Made by a program: the position numbers and the translations under genes
From: an uncultured Prevotellaceae bacterium
GTDB lineage: Bacteria; Bacteroidota; Bacteroidia; Bacteroidales; Bacteroidaceae
Length of the DNA: 64,000 nt
Reading direction: 5' to 3'
Assembly (NCBI GenBank): GCA_902800435.1
Contig: CADCEQ010000012.1
Coordinates: 24,803-88,802, forward strand
In this document: one piece after another, positions 50,839-59,554 of the stretch
Position numbering within the stretch: the stretch's first letter is position 1
Layout of the letters: the number at the start of each line of letters is the position of its first letter
Notes under the pieces: generated by a model
The model's input: the letters and a program-made list of their open reading frames with translations, nothing else
Told to the model about the DNA's origin: nothing
The model's database searches: none

Positions 50839-51198
50839 CTAATCGCATGACACGAAATAGCCGTACAGATGGTGGTCGCCATAGATTAGTTCGATACTGT
50901 ACATACTGTTGAAGTCCTCTTCGTCGAGCTTGAAGGTGTATGAGTAATCCAGCTCGTCGAGGTCGTCGCTGTATAGTACACTTCCGTATACATCCTTGAT
51001 GACAATCTCCACATTATATATAATGTAGGGAGACCAGATTGTTAACTCATTGTCGTCATAGTCGACAAGGGGAAGACGGGCGGGAGCCTTGTGCTCTGGG
51101 CCTTCTTCATTAGGCGGATTGTCACCTAACGGAATAGTTGCTGCCGTACAATTAAGACTGAATAACAATACAGCAAATTTAATCAAGAGTCTTTTCAT
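50839..51198 (-). CDS. Small secreted DUF3244-like protein
   Basis: 119 aa from the ATG at 51198, which directly precedes the signal peptide LLIKFAVLLFSLNCTA. The mature part has RLPLVDYDDNELTIWSPYIIYNVEIVIKD, VLYSDDLDE and a late YSIELIYGDHHLYGYF. The pattern of a small Ig-like beta-sandwich with residues after NELTI fits DUF3244 of Bacteroidetes. It may be a surface or periplasmic factor. The -7 box is at 51236-51243 with the palindrome CCGATTGCAATCGG between it and the start. Confidence 0.72.
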   Translation of the reverse strand: MKRLLIKFAVLLFSLNCTAATIPLGDNPPNEEGPEHKAPARLPLVDYDDNELTIWSPYIIYNVEIVIKDVYGSVLYSDDLDELDYSYTFKLDEEDFNSMYSIELIYGDHHLYGYFVSCD

Positions 51199-51218
51199 TT
51201 TCCTTTTCTTTAATGTTT

Positions 51219-51243
51219 CCGATTGCAATCGGATGCAAAGGTA
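51219..51243 (-). promoter_or_regulatory. Promoter and palindrome of the DUF3244-like gene
   Basis: -7 TACCTTTG on the minus strand at 51243-51236. The perfect 14-bp palindrome CCGATTGCAATCGG (51219-51232) falls at or just after the start of transcription, a good position for a repressor site. Confidence 0.6.
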
Positions 51244-51329
51244 CATCAAAGATAAGAAAATATGTTCGTTTTAGAGCGTGCAAAAGTAAGTGCATTTTCC
51301 AAGAACCTGATAACCAGCGACACTCCAAA

Positions 51330-52946
51330 TCAAATAGCAGCAATAAAAAGATCCCAGTCCTGAGGAGTGCTTTCAGGTCCGAAAGCGTTTTTGGCCATTC
51401 TGCGCCGCGTTGAAGTCACAGCTTCAGTGCTGTGTTGGGTAAGTTGTGCAATATTAGCAATTGAGAGATTGGCTTTCAACAATAGACAGACGTGATACTT
51501 GAAATCTGATAGTTTACATATATCTGTTATCTGTGTTTTAAAGCTTGGACAAATGTCCAACACACCTTTTTCTAATTCATCCCATATTTCTTCTGAAAGT
51601 ACCTTGTTTACGTCGTTTGGGTCATTGAGCACTCTCATAATGCTCTTTACAACACTCGAATCCCTAAGAATTATTTCCTGCTGACTCTTATCTTTTTCCC
51701 GAATATCAGCAAGTTCCATAGCGACCTTCACCCTTTGCCGACGTTCTAATTTGACTTTCAATTCCAAGTCTTTATGCCGAATATAGGAGTATGCTATAAT
51801 ACATAAAAGTATTAGAAGGGTGATGACGATAACAACTGTATAAATCATCCTGCTTTTTATCTCGTTTGCCTTTCGCAGTGCTTGATTCTCTCTTTCTCTA
51901 AGCTGATAATTGTAAAGTGAATGCATCTGGGCAACTGCATTAGATGCGGTTATTTTGTCAATAGAATCTGAGAGTTCTCTATACTTGCTAAAAAAAAAGT
52001 GTGCTTTCCCAAGATTACCATATGCCGAGTAGTGCTCTGACAATCCCCTGTATCCAGCTCTTTTAGCATAGACAGAAGTTAGATTGGTCAAAATATGATA
52101 GCAAAACAAAGCAGAGTCTTTCAGATTTGCAGCCTTGTATATGTTCGCAGCAACAGAGTAGATTGCACTTTGGTTTTTCGAATCGTTATAATCTATTGCT
52201 TCTTTTATCATCGTCCGAGCTTGATAATACTTGCCTAAATGATAATACATATTAGCTATTTGGACTTTCAACATATTAACCATCTTTTCATTCCTTTGTG
52301 ATTGCGCAAGGTCAGCGGCTTCTTTCAAGAAAACGATGGAGGAATCTCGGCTGTTTACATTCTCAAAGTTAAATCCTATTTCCATTAAATCAAAGATAAG
52401 GCCGACACTGTCATTTGCAATCTTATCACTGGTGAGTGCATCTTTGAACGAATTAATAGCATCATGGTAGAGCTTCTGCTGCGAGAAGATATACCCCATC
52501 TGGCTGTTGACCACTGCTTTCAGATGCAGCTGGCTGTCATCATCCCTGAGAAGGTCGTGAGCCTTCAGCAGGTAGTCAAGGGCTTGTGGCGAGTCGTTGC
52601 GGGTGCGACAGACGCGGGCGGCATAGTAATAGGCCATCGGCAACAAACGACTGTCGCCGTGCTGCTCATACCAGTCGACCAGCTGCCAGGCAGCTGTGTC
52701 AGTTGGCAGTAGCAGGTCAGCCTTGTCGGCCACCTTGATGCTGAGCAGTTCGAAGTAGTGGCGGTCGCGCTCGTCAGCCTCCGCCATCAGCGGCTCTATC
52801 TGGTGCATCAGGCTTACAGCACTGTCAGCATTACTATCTGCCAAAGAGTCGAGCTGCACCAACTTTGGGTGATAACTAAATCGACCGCATTGAGCAAATA
52901 GCACTGCCACCATCAACAGCAGGAATTGCCTGACGAAGCATTTCAT
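51330..52946 (-). CDS. Membrane-anchored TPR regulator with C-terminal helix-turn-helix
   Basis: 538 aa. Lipoprotein- or signal-like N-terminus (LLLMVAVLFAQC), TPR units from about residue 40 to 340 (PMAYYYAARVCRTRNDSPQALDY; IFSQQKLYHDAINSFKDAL), a coiled stretch, a membrane helix (MIYTVVIVITLLILLCIIAY) at about 365-385, and a cytoplasmic part with coiled coil and a LuxR-like end (LSIANIAQLTQHSTEAVTSTRRRM). This is the layout of Bacteroidetes envelope-spanning regulators. The first 500 bp are GC-rich like their neighbours, the rest clearly AT-rich. It begins 22 bp after the CE12 gene, so it may share its transcript. Confidence 0.87.
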   Translation of the reverse strand: MKCFVRQFLLLMVAVLFAQCGRFSYHPKLVQLDSLADSNADSAVSLMHQIEPLMAEADERDRHYFELLSIKVADKADLLLPTDTAAWQLVDWYEQHGDSRLLPMAYYYAARVCRTRNDSPQALDYLLKAHDLLRDDDSQLHLKAVVNSQMGYIFSQQKLYHDAINSFKDALTSDKIANDSVGLIFDLMEIGFNFENVNSRDSSIVFLKEAADLAQSQRNEKMVNMLKVQIANMYYHLGKYYQARTMIKEAIDYNDSKNQSAIYSVAANIYKAANLKDSALFCYHILTNLTSVYAKRAGYRGLSEHYSAYGNLGKAHFFFSKYRELSDSIDKITASNAVAQMHSLYNYQLRERENQALRKANEIKSRMIYTVVIVITLLILLCIIAYSYIRHKDLELKVKLERRQRVKVAMELADIREKDKSQQEIILRDSSVVKSIMRVLNDPNDVNKVLSEEIWDELEKGVLDICPSFKTQITDICKLSDFKYHVCLLLKANLSIANIAQLTQHSTEAVTSTRRRMAKNAFGPESTPQDWDLFIAAI

Positions 52947-52968
52947 AATGCAATGGTACGCATTAACA

Positions 52969-54669
52969 TCACTTCTTCAGGTACTTCGCCAGTTCGCTCT
53001 TGTTCTGGCGGAGTCCCTTGGCAAACGACTGGGCGTTCATCTGGGCGCCCAGTTTTGATGTGTGCGTGTGGTCCTGCTTGAAGTACTTGGCTCCGGCCTT
53101 CTCCTTCAGCTCGGCAATCTTGGCCTTGGCCTTCTCCTTGTCCTGCGGCAGCTGCTTCACGGCGAACTTCTTGTCGAGGAAGTCGGCGCTGATGTTGTGC
53201 AGGTCGACGAACTCCACGCCCGTCTCAGCCACTACCTCGCGGTACCACTTACCGTATGACCCGTCGCGGCGCTCCACCCGTCCACCAGGCCACTCGTTGC
53301 GCGGTGTCAGCGAGACGAGGATGGGCGTGGCGCCCTTCTCGCGCACGTCGTCGATGAACTTCTTCAGATACCAGCCGAAGGAGTAGACCACCTCGTAGGT
53401 ACCGTTGTCCATCTTATAGACGTGGAGCGTATCCTGACTGCCGGGGATGACGCCGCGCGCCTTCTGGTCGGTGATGGGGCAGATGTCGTTATGGCCGAAC
53501 TGTATGGTGACGAAGTCGCCGGGCTGCAGCGAGTTGTAGACCTCGTCCCACAGTCCTTCGCGCAGGAAGCTGCGCGTGGAGCGGCCGGCACGGGCCGCGT
53601 TGAAGAGCGTGATCTTCGACTCGTCGAAGACGGTCTGCGCCTGTGAGGCCCAGCCCCACATGCCGTCGTCCTCCTTGTCGGCATTCTTCACGGTGGAGTC
53701 GCCGGTGAAGAACACCACGGGCTTCCCCTTCTCTCGCTTCACGGGCTTCACGGCCAGCGGCACGTTCTGCATCATCTGCTGCAGCGGCCTGAGCTGCGGG
53801 GCATGGCTCTCCCATAGTCCCTCGGCAGCCGAGCGGGCATTCATCTCAGCCCCGAACTTCGAGGTGTGTATCTTGTCGCCCAGGAAGTGGTACTTCTCCT
53901 TCCACGGGCTGTAGGAGTCGAGCTTCGCGCCGCTACGCTCGTTCAGGTCGACGAAGGGCACGCCCTCCACGGCGGCGATGTAGGCCGCCCACTCCGTCTG
54001 CGGCTTGCGCACAATCTTGCCCGTCCGCTCGTCGTAGGCGTCGCGGGGCGTCAGCGACATCAGGATGGGGTTGGCACCCTTGTCCCTGATTTCGCTGATG
54101 TAGCGGCGCAGGTAGCTGCCGTAGCTGTAGACGGTGTCCTGCCGCTGCGTGCGCTGGTTGAAGCCGACGTAGCAGGTGTCCATGTCGACGCCGGGGATGA
54201 CGGCGCGCGCCCGCCGCTGGTCGAAGAACTCGCCGTTGTCGTTATGGCCTATCGAGACGATGACCCAGTCGCCGGGCTTCAGCGCCTGACGGATGGCGGG
54301 CCACAGGTCGGTGTAGAACGTACGGGTGGACATGCCGCCGAGGGCCTGGTTCTCGACGCTGATCTTCTTGGCGTCGAAGTACTTGGGGAAGTAGTAGCCC
54401 CAGCCCCACTGTCCGTTGTTGCCGTTGCCCAGGGTACCGTTGCGCATCGTCGAGTTGCCGACGAGGAACATCACGGGGTTGCTGCCCTGGCGGGTCGAGC
54501 CGGGCTTGGGGCGTGACATCAGGGCCTTGGCTATCGAGTCGGGCGTGTTGTCGACCACCTTGTTCACGTCCTCTATCGGGTCGGGCAGGTTGTCGAAGCC
54601 CTGGGCGTGGGAAGTGAAGAGTGAGAAGTGAAAAGCGATAAGTGCTGTCAGCAGTAGTTTCTTGTTCAT
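52969..54669 (-). CDS. Two-domain rhamnogalacturonan acetylesterase-like (CE12/SGNH)
   Basis: 566 aa from the ATG at 54669. Two SGNH esterase domains in a row. Domain 1 has VGNSTMRNG, ENQALGGMSTRTF, SIGHNDNGE and HTSKFGAEMNARSAAEGLW. Domain 2 has TGDSTVKNA, FNAARAGRSTRSF, QFGHNDICP and HTSKLGAQMNAQSFAKGL. So the Ser, Gly, Asn and Asp/His blocks are present twice. It removes acetyl groups from rhamnogalacturonan or similar pectin. The signal peptide (FHFSLFTSHAQG) contains residues from GTGAAAAG-type repeat DNA. Promoter at 54704-54711. Confidence 0.92.
   Translation of the reverse strand: MNKKLLLTALIAFHFSLFTSHAQGFDNLPDPIEDVNKVVDNTPDSIAKALMSRPKPGSTRQGSNPVMFLVGNSTMRNGTLGNGNNGQWGWGYYFPKYFDAKKISVENQALGGMSTRTFYTDLWPAIRQALKPGDWVIVSIGHNDNGEFFDQRRARAVIPGVDMDTCYVGFNQRTQRQDTVYSYGSYLRRYISEIRDKGANPILMSLTPRDAYDERTGKIVRKPQTEWAAYIAAVEGVPFVDLNERSGAKLDSYSPWKEKYHFLGDKIHTSKFGAEMNARSAAEGLWESHAPQLRPLQQMMQNVPLAVKPVKREKGKPVVFFTGDSTVKNADKEDDGMWGWASQAQTVFDESKITLFNAARAGRSTRSFLREGLWDEVYNSLQPGDFVTIQFGHNDICPITDQKARGVIPGSQDTLHVYKMDNGTYEVVYSFGWYLKKFIDDVREKGATPILVSLTPRNEWPGGRVERRDGSYGKWYREVVAETGVEFVDLHNISADFLDKKFAVKQLPQDKEKAKAKIAELKEKAGAKYFKQDHTHTSKLGAQMNAQSFAKGLRQNKSELAKYLKK
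54604..54645. repeat. GTGAAGAG repeat in the signal peptide of the CE12 gene
   Basis: GTGAAGAGTGAGAAGTGAAAAG on the plus strand, read on the minus strand as HFSLFTSH at the end of the signal peptide. Same vocabulary as the repeats upstream of the gene at 56619 and inside the TonB receptor gene. Confidence 0.8.
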
Positions 54670-54703
54670 TGTAGTTTGTCCTTTGGTTTTGTAAATGATA
54701 CTG

Positions 54704-54711
54704 CAAAGGTA
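54704..54711 (-). promoter_or_regulatory. -7 box of the CE12 gene
   Basis: TACCTTTG on the minus strand, 34 bp before the ATG at 54669. Confidence 0.65.
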
Positions 54712-55165
54712 AGACTTTTTCTGCAATCCACCAAGAGAATCTTGGAAAAACCTTATTTTAATTTAGAAAACATTTTTTCAGAAGATAATATCCAAAAACT
54801 CAAAAACATTGGCCCAACGGACTGTAAAACAGCAACTTACATCGTTTCTAACAAACCAAGAAAACTCAAACATTTCTGCAAGTTCAGTCCACGCCTCCGC
54901 CCAAAGCCGCCAACTGCCCTTTTTGCTCCGCCCAAACCCTCCGTCCGCTCCGGGCAGACGCTGCGTTTACTCCGACTAAAAAAAAGCCCCCCCGTTCCTT
55001 CGGCTGTGAAGAGGCGGGGGATCGGGAAAAATTCCAAATAATTAGATTTGATTTTTCCAAAAGAATAATTAACGAGACAGAGAGACGGCGTGACAATAAG
55101 GGGCAAAAAAAAAGATTCGCGTTACTTTTTTCGGGGAAAAGGGCGCAGGAATGAAAAAAAATGAC
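54712..55165. other. Intergenic region with GC-rich hairpin
   Basis: About 450 bp between divergent genes. No convincing gene. An AT-rich part is followed by GC-rich sequence with AAAAAAAAGCCCCCCCGTTC and a matching GGCGGGGGATCGGGAAAAA (about 54980-55030), an imperfect hairpin with A- and T-like flanks. It could be a terminator or repeat element remnant. Confidence 0.55.
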
Positions 55166-55173
55166 TATCTTTG
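55166..55173 (+). promoter_or_regulatory. -7 box of the TMEM43 gene
   Basis: TATCTTTG, 60 bp upstream of the ATG at 55234. Confidence 0.6.
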
Positions 55174-55233
55174 CGGCGTATTTGCATCAACCGAATCATA
55201 AACATTATTAATAACAACAAACAAATTAGTATT

Positions 55234-56568
55234 ATGGCTTACACAGAAACAACAACAACAGGTTACGGAACTCGGGTGGGAAACTCGTTCAAGAGTATCG
55301 GCTCGGGCTTCATCATGTTCTGCCTGGCTACAGCCCTGCTGTGGTGGAACGAAGGTCGCGCCGTGAAGACCGACAAGATGCTGAACGACGCCGAGAGGGT
55401 ATGCATCGACATGGAGAATCCCAACAAGCTCGACCCGGCCATGGAGGGTGAACTGGTGTGCGCATCGGCACTGGCCACGACCGAGGACGTGCTGACCGAC
55501 GACAAGTTCGGCCTCAGCGAGACGGCCATCGGCCTGCGGCGCCGCGTGGAGTACTACCAGTGGGTGGAGCACGCCCAGAGCCAGAGCGAGGACAAGCTGG
55601 GCGGCAAGGAGGTGACCACCACCACTTATACTTATAGCACGGAGTGGACCTACGCGCCAGTTAACAGCACTCAGTTCAAGGACCCCGCCTATCAGACACG
55701 CAACTTCACGCTGGCACAGGTGGAGAACGGCGAGCAGTGGGCCGAGAACGTGAAGTTCGGCGCCTACAAGCTGCCCGAGTCGTTGTTCCACTCGATGTCG
55801 AGCCGCGAGGCTGTAGTGCTCAACCTGAACGGCGACCTGATGAAACAGTTGGATAAGTCGTGCCGAGACGTCGACCTGCGTATCAACGGAAAGGCCGTGA
55901 CATCGGCAATCAAAGAGGTGGTGGAGACCATTGTTCCCGACTCTGTTAAGACGGTCATCGGCGACAGCATTCCTCAGGACAACAAGGTTGACCTCGACTA
56001 CGTTCACCAGCAGGGCAACGTGCTCTACATCGGCCGTACACCGGCCTCTCCGCAGGTGGGCGACGTCCGCGTAACATTTGAGAAGGTCGTGCCCGCCAAG
56101 GTGACCATCATCGCCAAGGTGAAGGGCGACACGTTCACGAAGTTCAAGGCCAAGAACGGCAAGACGTTCCAGACGCTCGTCATGGGCGTTCAGGACTCGG
56201 CTGAGATCTTTGAGTCGGAGCACGCCGCCAACAACACGTGGCTCTGGATTCTCCGCATCATCGGCATCATGCTGGTCATCGCTGGCCTGAAGGGTATCTT
56301 CGGCTTCCTCGAGACCATCCTCAAGGTTGTGCCGTTCGTCGCCAACATCTTCGGCTGGGGCGTCGGCGTGGTCTGCACGGTGGTGGGCATCGTCTGGTCA
56401 CTCATCGTCATCGCACTGGCCTGGCTGTTCTACCGTCCGCTGCTCGGCATCGGTCTGCTGGCACTGGCCGGATTCCTCATCTGGGTGTTCGCCTTCAAGG
56501 GCAAGGACAAGCTGAAGGAGATGGCCGCCAGACGCCGCCAGCAGCCGCAAGTAGAACCTGCTCAATGA
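55234..56568 (+). CDS. TMEM43 family membrane protein
   Basis: 444 aa from the ATG at 55234. A first helix (GSGFIMFCLATALLWWNEGRAV) with the family's WWNEGRAV is followed by a large soluble domain and several C-terminal helices (LWILRIIGIMLVIAGLKGIF; GVGVVCTVVGIVWSLIVIALAWLFY; PLLGIGLLALAGFLIWVF). This is the TMEM43 (LUMA-type) layout known in eukaryotes and many bacteria. Function in bacteria unknown. First gene of a run to 61628. Confidence 0.88.
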   Translation: MAYTETTTTGYGTRVGNSFKSIGSGFIMFCLATALLWWNEGRAVKTDKMLNDAERVCIDMENPNKLDPAMEGELVCASALATTEDVLTDDKFGLSETAIGLRRRVEYYQWVEHAQSQSEDKLGGKEVTTTTYTYSTEWTYAPVNSTQFKDPAYQTRNFTLAQVENGEQWAENVKFGAYKLPESLFHSMSSREAVVLNLNGDLMKQLDKSCRDVDLRINGKAVTSAIKEVVETIVPDSVKTVIGDSIPQDNKVDLDYVHQQGNVLYIGRTPASPQVGDVRVTFEKVVPAKVTIIAKVKGDTFTKFKAKNGKTFQTLVMGVQDSAEIFESEHAANNTWLWILRIIGIMLVIAGLKGIFGFLETILKVVPFVANIFGWGVGVVCTVVGIVWSLIVIALAWLFYRPLLGIGLLALAGFLIWVFAFKGKDKLKEMAARRRQQPQVEPAQ

Positions 56569-56618
56569 GAAGTGAGGAGTGAGGAGTGAAAAGTGAAAAG
56601 TGAAAAGTGAAGAGTGAG
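56568..56618. repeat. AGTGAAA tandem repeat at a translation start
   Basis: Seven or eight copies of a 7-bp word AGTGAAA or variants (AGTGAGG, AGTGAAG) from the TMEM43 stop to the ATG at 56619. They occupy the whole ribosome-binding region of the next gene. Confidence 0.9.
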
Positions 56619-57296
56619 ATGAAAAAACTCATGATAGTCCTGCTGGTGGCCATCGGCTGCCAGCAGGTTTTTGCCCAAGCGAGTACGTGGAAACACGGCA
56701 GCCACAGCTACACGCAGAAGGGAACGCTGACTGCCGACAAGTATGACCGTGCGGCCACGGGAACAGTGACGTTCACCAACGTGCCCTCGGACTACAAGGA
56801 GTTTGAGGCGCTCTACCAGCAGTTCTTAGGCACGACGCCCCACGGCACCGCCGCCCTGATGGTGATGGCGATGGAGATGTACGGCCGCAACCCGCAGGAG
56901 GGTGAGCGCTGCATCCGCCTCATCAACTACCCGACGAACGTCAGTTCCGTGCTGCCACGCCTGAAGGACAAGCTGCAGGCCAAGGCCGACGACAGCTACG
57001 GCCAGCGCTACCTGCCCGCCGCCGTGCTGAAGGGAGCCACGCCGCAGAACGGCTATGCGCCCTCGCTGCCCTACACCGTCGAGATGAAGGCCAGCGTGAA
57101 CAAGCACCAGGAACTGCAGTTCTCGGGCGAGGGCACGGTGGTGTACCTCTACGTGATGGGCAAGGGCTGGGACACGGAGCAGCGCTCGGTGGAGATTATC
57201 CTCGAGCCCGAAAGCAAATTGTATAAGGTGTTCAACTGTCCGTCGCTCTATACCGGCTGCAAGCGCATCCGCGGCAAGTGGGCCGGACTAAAATAG
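56619..57296 (+). CDS. Secreted protein of unknown family
   Basis: 225 aa from the ATG at 56619. Upstream GTG codons belong to the tandem repeat and are unlikely starts. Signal peptide (LMIVLLVAIGCQQVFAQ). The mature part (GTVTFTNVPSDYKEFEALYQQFLG, AALMVMAMEMYGRNPQEGERC, TVVYLYVMGKGWD) includes a motif set I have not matched to a family with confidence; a Bacteroidetes DUF of the DUF6935 kind is possible. It lies 10 bp before the first of the paralogous pair. Confidence 0.75.
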   Translation: MKKLMIVLLVAIGCQQVFAQASTWKHGSHSYTQKGTLTADKYDRAATGTVTFTNVPSDYKEFEALYQQFLGTTPHGTAALMVMAMEMYGRNPQEGERCIRLINYPTNVSSVLPRLKDKLQAKADDSYGQRYLPAAVLKGATPQNGYAPSLPYTVEMKASVNKHQELQFSGEGTVVYLYVMGKGWDTEQRSVEIILEPESKLYKVFNCPSLYTGCKRIRGKWAGLK

Positions 57297-57306
57297 GTGA
57301 TTGCAG

Positions 57307-58476
57307 ATGAAGACCATCAGGACTGTGCTCACCCTTGTCTGCGCGCTCGCCATGACTGCCGCCTGCGCCGCCGAGCCGCTCTCGAACTCTGAGGTCGACG
57401 CCCGCTGGCGCAAGACCGCCATCAAGGTGGCGGGCGGCGGCGCGGCGCCCAACGTCGTGACGCTGCTCAAGGCTTTCCACCAGGCACTGCCCACGTGGGT
57501 GGTGGGCGAGGTGCTCGACCAGAACGACCACCCCGCCAAGGGTACCAAGCGCAACGGCTCGACCCTGATACTGGAGAGCGACGAGGAGGACGAGATGACC
57601 ATCATCATCGACCCGGGCAACGGCTATGCCGAATACTCGGCGCTGACCGACGTCGACCAGATGTCGTGCTGCGTGTGGCGCCGCTCGAACGGCCACCGCA
57701 TCTTCGCCGTCAGCCTCTACGAGCAGCACGACCCCGTGCAGCATCTGCTCTGCTGGTATGACTACGACCCGCAGACGCAAACGATGAAGGCCGAACAGAG
57801 CCCCATCGACAAGTACAAGAAGCCCTTCAAGAATCTGGAAATCGGCTGGAGCCTGCCCAGGAAGGGCACCGACTTCGTCATCCACGAATACTACCTCTTC
57901 CCCGACGAGGCCTACGTCGACCGCGTGTACAGCTGGGACGGCATGGAGCACCACTTCGAGAAAATGACGATTGGCGACTTCGAGTTCCAGTACTTCGACG
58001 AGGACGAGTGGAACAAGGCCAGCGAGAAGGGCTTTACTGAGATGGACATCGTCGACTTCGACAACAGCGGCTACCCCGTCCTCTGCATGAAGAAGGAGGA
58101 CAACAACTGGATAGCCTTCGGCGAGTTCAAGGGCAAGATGCTGACGCTGGGCGTCAACGACGAGATGCACAGTCTGGAGGGAATCTTCCACGTGGCACCT
58201 GAGCAGGATGCGCCCTGGACGGAGAAGGACGTGGTGGCCATGACGAGAGACTTCATGCACAACACTTACTACGCCGTCTTCCAGAATGGCAGCATAGGCT
58301 ACTTCGTCACCGATGCCCCCGAGGAAGACGATGAAGGCAACGTGATAGGCTACACGCCGAAGATCAAGGGCTACGGTGCCAAAGACGAGAGCATACACAT
58401 CATTAACGCCAACAAGGCCGGCAGAGTGAAGCTGGAACCGCAGTGGCGGAAGTTTGAATTCAGGAAATCAAAATAA
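57307..58476 (+). CDS. Exported protein, first of a tandem paralogous pair
   Basis: 389 aa from the ATG at 57307. N-terminal segment ends with TAACAAEP, which could be a lipobox or a plain cleavage site. Residues NGHRIFAVSLYEQ, LLCWYDYDPQTQTMKAE and SLPRKGTDFVIHEYY correspond to NGHRLFIINL, LCIYDYDPKTETMTPEE and RLPKKGTDLTIGEAN of the next gene, so the two are paralogs. Both also share GGGxxPxVVTLxxAF near the start. No known domain. It lies 7 bp before the next start and is part of the operon leading to the ABC transporter. Confidence 0.78.
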   Translation: MKTIRTVLTLVCALAMTAACAAEPLSNSEVDARWRKTAIKVAGGGAAPNVVTLLKAFHQALPTWVVGEVLDQNDHPAKGTKRNGSTLILESDEEDEMTIIIDPGNGYAEYSALTDVDQMSCCVWRRSNGHRIFAVSLYEQHDPVQHLLCWYDYDPQTQTMKAEQSPIDKYKKPFKNLEIGWSLPRKGTDFVIHEYYLFPDEAYVDRVYSWDGMEHHFEKMTIGDFEFQYFDEDEWNKASEKGFTEMDIVDFDNSGYPVLCMKKEDNNWIAFGEFKGKMLTLGVNDEMHSLEGIFHVAPEQDAPWTEKDVVAMTRDFMHNTYYAVFQNGSIGYFVTDAPEEDDEGNVIGYTPKIKGYGAKDESIHIINANKAGRVKLEPQWRKFEFRKSK

Positions 58477-58483
58477 CAGACGT

Positions 58484-59548
58484 ATGAAAAAGACTGCTTT
58501 ATACCTGTTGGCAGCACTGGCGCTGACAGGCTGCAAGAAGACGCAGGCAACGGCCGACGGAGACGCTGCACAGCAGAGTACAGAACAAACCGGCGCCACA
58601 CAGGCCGAGGCCGACAAGCTGCTGACCCCTGAGCAGATAGCTCAGCAATGGGCCAAGGGAGGCGCCGTCAGCGTGAAGGGCGGCGGCGAAAAGCCCGACA
58701 TCGTCACGCTGGTGAGCGCCTTCAACAAGGCGTGGCCGACAGACGTGACGACAACCCTGTTAGAGTCGGCCAAGGACCCGAAGTTCACCGAGTATGTCAA
58801 CGAGGATACGGGCGGCGGTATGGCGTGCGACCGTGGCAACGGCTACGTGAGCGTCAGCGCCGGCGATACCGATGAGGACTGTATGGAGGCTGCCGTCTGG
58901 AAACGGAAGAACGGCCACCGGCTCTTCATCATCAATCTCGTGTCGACGAATCCCGACAACCGCTCCCTGCCCGAGAAGCAGGCTCTCTGCATCTACGACT
59001 ACGACCCGAAGACCGAGACGATGACACCCGAGGAGAACGCCGTCAGCAAGTTCCGCGCCTCGGCTGACGACCTGAAGCTGATGTACCGCCTGCCCAAGAA
59101 AGGCACAGACCTGACCATCGGCGAGGCCAACGAAGAGAGAGAGGACGCGCTCTGGCACTTCTTCGAGTGGAACGGTTCACAGTTCTCGGAAGCCATCGCC
59201 TATACGGAGAAAGAGCTGACGAAGAAGATTGAGGGCTCGTGGATGTGCAAGGACAGCGACAAGCCCATGCTGACGTTCAACATCGTCGAAGACGACGCCG
59301 ACGGTCCGCAGATAGAGGACTGTGCCATCTACGGCAGCACGGAGTACGACGCCTTTGTCTACACATGGGACGGCACACTCATAATCTCGGAGAACGGCGA
59401 CATGGAGGAGGGAAGGAATCCCGCCATCTACTGCCAGTTCCGCCTGACCAAGCAAGACGAGCTGACCGGCACCTACTACCTGCGCCAGAACGGCGGCAAT
59501 GAAACCAAAGGCACCATCACCCTAAAACGCGGCAACCCCGCCTGGTAA
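58484..59548 (+). CDS. Lipoprotein, second of a tandem paralogous pair
   Basis: 354 aa from the ATG at 58484. The lipobox LTGC at residues about 15-18 is clear. Similar to the preceding gene in its middle part (NGHRLFIIN, LCIYDYDPKTETM, LPKKGTDLTIGE) but with a different C-terminal half (GSWMCKDSDKPMLTFNIVEDDADG, GTYYLRQNGGNETKGTITLKR) that looks like a small lipocalin-type barrel. Function unknown. 6 bp from the permease gene. Confidence 0.8.
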   Translation: MKKTALYLLAALALTGCKKTQATADGDAAQQSTEQTGATQAEADKLLTPEQIAQQWAKGGAVSVKGGGEKPDIVTLVSAFNKAWPTDVTTTLLESAKDPKFTEYVNEDTGGGMACDRGNGYVSVSAGDTDEDCMEAAVWKRKNGHRLFIINLVSTNPDNRSLPEKQALCIYDYDPKTETMTPEENAVSKFRASADDLKLMYRLPKKGTDLTIGEANEEREDALWHFFEWNGSQFSEAIAYTEKELTKKIEGSWMCKDSDKPMLTFNIVEDDADGPQIEDCAIYGSTEYDAFVYTWDGTLIISENGDMEEGRNPAIYCQFRLTKQDELTGTYYLRQNGGNETKGTITLKRGNPAW

Positions 59549-59554
59549 ACGACT

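Noticed and set aside
54837..55106. Possible small minus-strand gene between the CE12 and TMEM43 genes
   Set aside because: Short, overlapping frames with no motif across a GC-rich hairpin; better explained as non-coding or as an element remnant.
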